This document shows, piece after piece, positions 6,410 to 9,081 of a stretch of 9,081 nucleotides of DNA. Numbering within the stretch: the stretch's first letter is position 1; the number at the start of each line of letters is the position of its first letter. This DNA is from Paracoccaceae bacterium (lineage in GTDB: Bacteria; Pseudomonadota; Alphaproteobacteria; Rhodobacterales; Rhodobacteraceae), in the NCBI GenBank assembly GCA_009922885.1, contig RFUP01000068.1, positions 1-9,081 on the forward strand, given 5' to 3'. A program made the position numbers and the translations under genes. The notes beneath the pieces were generated by a model. It made no database searches, was not told the origin of the DNA, and saw only the letters and a list, made by a program, of their open reading frames with translations.

Positions 6410-7957
6410 ATGGCAGATGTTGAGGCACCCAGCCGCAGAGCACGTGGTGGTGGCGGCGCAGCACGGCGCGCGGAGCGCGGTGCGGTTTCGTTTGAAACGG
6501 CAAAGTTCATCCAGCGCAACATTCCGAATTTCGAAGTGCTGAATGAAGAAGCCCTCGAAATCATCGAAGCCAATGCCGAGACCGTGCTTTGGGAAATCGG
6601 TGTGAACTTCGTAAATAACCCCGGTGCGCTGAAGCTCTGGAAAGACGCAGGCGCGGAAGTTGAAGGCGAGCGCGTGCATATTCCGCGCGGCCTCGCTCGC
6701 CAGCTTTGCTCGACCGCTCCGGCTTCGTACACTCAGCACGCGCGCAATCCGGCACGTTCGGTGGAAATCGGTGGCAGGAACCTCGTTCTCGCGCCGGTTT
6801 ATGGCCCGCCCTTCGTGCATGACGCCAAGGGTGGCCGCCGTTACGCGACGATGGAAGACTTCAACAACTTCGTGAAGCTCGCCTATATGTCTAAATGGCT
6901 GCATCACTCGGGCGGCACGGTGTGTGAACCGACTGACGTTCCGGTGAACAAGCGCCACCTCGATATGCTTTATGCGCATATGACGCTTTCGGATAAGCCG
7001 TTCATGGGGTCTGTGACCGAGCCGAGCCGTGCGCAGGATTCGGTGGATATGGCGTCGATCCTGTTCGGCAAAGACTTCGTCCAGCAGAACACCGTGATGA
7101 CGAGCCTTGTGAACATCAACTCGCCGATGACCTTCGACGACGTGATGATGGGCGCTCTGGAAGTTTATGCGGCGAATAACCAGGCCGCGATCATCTCGCC
7201 CTTTATCGTGGGCGGCGCGATGGCGCCGGTTTCGGTGGCGGGTACGCTGACGCAGGTGATGGCGGAAGTTCTGGCTGGCATTAGCTATAGCCAACTCGTG
7301 CGCAAAGGCGCGCCGGTGATCTTCGGGGCCTTCGTGACCTCGATCGACATGAACTCGGGCGCACCGACCTTCGGGACGCCGGAAGCCGCACATATCACCT
7401 ATGGTGCGGGCCAGTTGGCGCGCCGTTTGGGGCTTCCCTATCGTTCGGCAGGTTCGTTCTGCGGCTCGAAGCTGCCCGACGCGCAGGCGGCCTATGAGAC
7501 CTCGAACAGCCTCAATATGGGCCTTCTGTCGGGTGTGAACTTCATGCTGCACGCGTGTGGCTGGATGGAAGGCGGCCTCGTGTCGTCTTACGAGAAGTTC
7601 GTGATGGATGCCGACCAGTTGGGCACGCTGCATCACCTCGCCAAGGGCATTGCAATGGACGAGAACGCGCAAGCGATGGATGCGATCCGCGAAGTGGGCC
7701 CCGGTGGCCACTATCTGGGCTGTGCGCATACGCAGGCAAACTTCAAGCAGGCGTTCTGGCGCTCGGATCTCTTCGATTACAAGCCTTTCGAAACCTGGGC
7801 CGAAGAAGGCAGCCGCGATACGATGGCGTTGGCTTCGGCACGAGTTGAGAAACTGCTGGCCGATTACGTGGCTCCGGAACTCGATCAGGGCATTCGTGAT
7901 GGCCTGACCGACTATGTTGCCACGAAGAAGGCCTCGATGCCCGACGCCTTCATGTAA
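6410..7957 (+). CDS. MttB-family (trimethylamine methyltransferase-like) protein, non-pyrrolysine
   Basis: This 515-residue protein belongs to the MttB superfamily (COG5598). Members transfer a methyl group from a quaternary or tertiary amine to a cognate corrinoid protein. After an Arg/Gly-rich N-terminus (residues 9-23) come family-typical segments of the TIM barrel: EALEIIEANAETVLWEIGVNF, VYGPPFVHD, HHSGGTVCEPTDVP, NINSPMTFDDVM, GGAMAPVSVAGTL, GAPVIFGAF and SAGSFCGSKLPDAQAAYE. The last one is where I recall pyrrolysine lying in methanogen MttB. The frame is continuous with no internal TAG, so it falls in the non-Pyl group that includes glycine betaine (MtgB), proline betaine (MtpB) and carnitine (MtcB) demethylases. 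Which substrate it uses cannot be told. No corrinoid protein, reactivating enzyme or methyl-accepting methyltransferase is encoded in this window, so its partners must lie elsewhere. A strong ribosome site precedes the ATG, and the frame shows strong G/C bias at third codon positions. Confidence 0.93.
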   Translation: MADVEAPSRRARGGGGAARRAERGAVSFETAKFIQRNIPNFEVLNEEALEIIEANAETVLWEIGVNFVNNPGALKLWKDAGAEVEGERVHIPRGLARQLCSTAPASYTQHARNPARSVEIGGRNLVLAPVYGPPFVHDAKGGRRYATMEDFNNFVKLAYMSKWLHHSGGTVCEPTDVPVNKRHLDMLYAHMTLSDKPFMGSVTEPSRAQDSVDMASILFGKDFVQQNTVMTSLVNINSPMTFDDVMMGALEVYAANNQAAIISPFIVGGAMAPVSVAGTLTQVMAEVLAGISYSQLVRKGAPVIFGAFVTSIDMNSGAPTFGTPEAAHITYGAGQLARRLGLPYRSAGSFCGSKLPDAQAAYETSNSLNMGLLSGVNFMLHACGWMEGGLVSSYEKFVMDADQLGTLHHLAKGIAMDENAQAMDAIREVGPGGHYLGCAHTQANFKQAFWRSDLFDYKPFETWAEEGSRDTMALASARVEKLLADYVAPELDQGIRDGLTDYVATKKASMPDAFM

Positions 7958-7961
7958 GGCG

Positions 7962-7977
7962 GAAGGCGTTAGCCTTC
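7962..7977. repeat. Small hairpin between convergent 3' ends
   Basis: GAAGGC-GTTA-GCCTTC forms a perfect 6-bp stem with a 4-base loop, five bases past the methyltransferase stop. The stop codon of the opposing DUF6477-like remnant lies in its loop. With no T-run it is at best a weak terminator or 3'-end stabiliser. Confidence 0.3.
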
Positions 7978-8130
7978 GACGAGTGCATCGACGCGCATCA
8001 ACTGGGCCTCGCCCAGGATCGCGATGAGCAGGGAAACATGACGAACGGCGGAGTAGCCCAAGTGGCCGCTCCGCCGTTCTTCTTCTAGGCGTTCCTCTGC
8101 GGCGATGAGTTGCGGGAGGGCGTTTACCTT
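7969..8130 (-). pseudogene. DUF6477-like gene remnant, 5' end missing
   Basis: Leftward codons from about 8130 to the TAA at 7969-7971 encode roughly 52 residues including LPQLIAAEERLEEERRSGHLG and YSAVRHVSLLIAILGEAQLM. This looks like the C-terminal half of DUF6477, a small family I remember from Rhodobacterales (typical end ...RHVEVLIALMAEARLL). Third codon positions are about three-quarters G/C and the other frames give Arg-rich shadows, as for real coding DNA here. Upstream of 8130 the sequence becomes AT-rich and unrelated, and no ATG or GTG exists in frame. The only candidate is a TTG at 8229 with no ribosome site, which would add an unconvincing N-terminus. About half of the normal protein, roughly 45 residues by my recollection, appears lost. 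It ends 11 bp from the convergent methyltransferase gene. Its function is unknown. It could instead be an intact but shortened gene with an unusual start. Confidence 0.45.
8043..8086 (+). terminator. Possible terminator of the MttB-family gene
   Basis: A perfect 11-bp stem, GAACGGCGGAG (8043-8053) with CTCCGCCGTTC (8069-8079), encloses a 15-base loop that can add a three-pair inner helix. It is followed by TTCTTCTTCT, pyrimidine-rich but not a clean T-run. It lies about 85 bp past the methyltransferase stop in the right direction. It also sits inside the DUF6477-like remnant, so it may partly reflect coding sequence (ERRSGHLGYSAVR). Confidence 0.5.
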
Positions 8131-8260
8131 TTGAAAACAATGATTGACGGAGATGGCAACAATTAACCATTGAGTAACACTTTCCCGCCTAGGTTGTTGC
8201 GGTGCTGGGGATAACTCTGTGCACAACAATGACAGTAATGTTGACCGAGAGGACGTTGAG
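8131..8260. promoter_or_regulatory. Upstream region of the HTH/DUF6456 gene with DnaA-box-like sites
   Basis: This AT-richer gap separates the divergent remnant and regulator gene and should hold the rightward promoter. Two sites resemble the DnaA box (TGTGGATAA): TGGGGATAA (8206-8214, one mismatch) and TGTGCACAA (8218-8226, two mismatches), separated by three bases. TTGACG near 8143 could be a -35 element but no good -10 follows at 16-18 bases. GAGAGGA (8247-8253) serves as ribosome site for the ATG at 8261. Confidence 0.4.
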
Positions 8261-9081
8261 ATGGCCAGATTTGCAGGAGAGGCGCATTTCCCGGGATGGG
8301 TTCCCGATGCGGCGCTGCACTATTTGGCCCATGTCGAAAATGGTCAATCGATCCGAGACCTGGCGCGGCAGGCGGGGTGTCATGCCTCGACGGTGCTGCG
8401 GCAGATCCGGCGCATCGAGACGCGGCGGGACGATGTACTTGTGGAGCTTGCCTTGCAGCGTTTGGGCCCTCAGGGGCGCGGCGCGGCGTCAATGCAGCAG
8501 AAGGTGGAGGTTCGCATGAACGTAGAAGGGCGCGGTTCTGGCCGTGGCTATGGATATGGATGTGGGCGTCGTGGTTCGCGACGGGCCGGACGGGCGAAGC
8601 GAACGGATCGCAACGGTGGAGCGGGCGGTGGCGGAAGCAATGGCGCTGAAGGAGTGGATTGGCTGCGTGCAGCCGGGCCGCGTGGCGCGCTACACCATTA
8701 CGGCAGCCGGACGCGCGACGCTGATGCAGATGACGGCGCAATCAGAGACGGCGCGGTTTCGGGGCATGAACGAGGCGGCGGTGGAGTTCGTGCCGCAAGG
8801 GGCGATGCCATTGCCGATCCGGATGGAAGACGAGGTGGGCAAGCGCACGCATCGTTACGGGCAAGTGGAAACGCCCGTGGCTGGGTTGGCGCGGCGACGT
8901 GACAAGGAAGGCGAGCCGTTCCTTGATGACAGCCTTGTGCGGGCTGGCGAGCGTCTGCGGGAGGATTATGAACTGGCGTTGATGGGGCACCATCCGGTTT
9001 TGAACTGGGAGGTCCTTTTGTGGGGGGACGGAGGGAAACCCGCCAAGAAGGGGGCCGGTGCGGCCTCGGGAAAAGCCTTCG
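8261..9081 (+). pseudogene. HTH/DUF6456-like regulator gene, frame-disrupted; runs off the right edge
   Basis: The gene starts at ATG 8261 behind GAGAGGA; an in-frame GTG at 8219 adds residues with no ribosome site. The first frame encodes GWVPDAALHYLAHVENGQSIRD and then a helix-turn-helix (about residues 29-50, LARQAGCHASTVLRQIRRIE), so it is probably DNA-binding. Family sequence in this frame stops near residue 90 and continues one base further along: from 8526 the other frame reads KGAVLAVAMDMDVGVVVRDG, then VERAVAEAMALKEWIGCVQP, RVARYTITAAGRATL and, near the edge, GLARRRDKEGEPFLDDSLVR plus GERLREDYELALMG. That matches the DUF6456 domain as I remember it from Rhodobacterales. A TAG at 8523-8525 closes the second frame upstream, so the change must occur at about 8525-8531, in GAAGGGCGCGG. 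The short helix normally before GAVLAVA (RVLRRLCE-like) also seems absent, which suggests a deletion rather than a one-base error. The role is unknown; presumably a transcription regulator. Confidence 0.65.

Noticed and set aside
6410..7957. Pyrrolysine-encoding TAG in the MttB-family gene
   Set aside because: The frame is open throughout with no in-frame TAG.
6359..8170. A 603-codon leftward open frame opposite the MttB-family gene
   Set aside because: It is Arg/His-rich with no family motif and is the exact antisense of a well-supported gene; long antisense frames are common in GC-rich DNA.
8131..8260. A replication origin
   Set aside because: Only two imperfect DnaA-like sites are seen; there is no cluster of boxes and no usual origin neighbour gene.
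1..9081. tRNA, rRNA, CRISPR, insertion sequences or prophage genes
   Set aside because: I saw no cloverleaf, no regularly spaced repeats and no transposase or phage motifs on either strand.

Overview
The window looks like a stretch of a high-GC alphaproteobacterial chromosome, most likely Rhodobacteraceae (Rhodobacterales). I base this on strong G/C bias at third codon positions, on a typical alphaproteobacterial GuaA and Glu-type MetA, and on an HTH/DUF6456-like gene facing a DUF6477-like remnant. The last two families I know mainly from Rhodobacterales. All family assignments come from reading motifs and from memory, not from a search.

Layout: positions 6235 down to 1 are all transcribed leftward. 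In transcription order they are guaA (GMP synthase) followed at once by a clear intrinsic terminator; an AT-richer 0.27 kb gap with nested inverted repeats; a 63-residue zinc-ribbon/membrane protein; an intact EamA/DMT exporter-type permease; a second EamA permease whose 3' end is missing; a P-loop ATPase of unknown role; metA (homoserine O-acyltransferase); and an alpha/beta hydrolase that runs off the left edge. From the first EamA gene onward the genes are tightly packed, with two ATGA stop/start overlaps and short gaps, so they probably form one transcription unit. Divergent from guaA, across a 174-bp shared upstream region, lies a rightward MttB-family (trimethylamine methyltransferase-like, no pyrrolysine codon) gene. 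It is followed by a convergent small remnant resembling the C-terminal half of DUF6477 and, at the right edge, by a rightward HTH plus DUF6456-like regulator gene that is split by a frame change.

Function: guaA supplies GMP. metA starts methionine synthesis, and its Glu113 suggests acetyl-CoA rather than succinyl-CoA as donor. The MttB homologue probably demethylates a quaternary amine through a corrinoid protein that is not encoded here. The permeases, ATPase and hydrolase have no assignable substrate.

The most unusual feature is that three genes are damaged in ways that look like deletions: loss of the EamA 3' end, loss of the DUF6477 5' end, and a frame change in the DUF6456 gene with apparent loss of a short segment. 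I found no complete previously undescribed defence, mobile or biosynthetic system, and no tRNA, rRNA, CRISPR array or insertion sequence.
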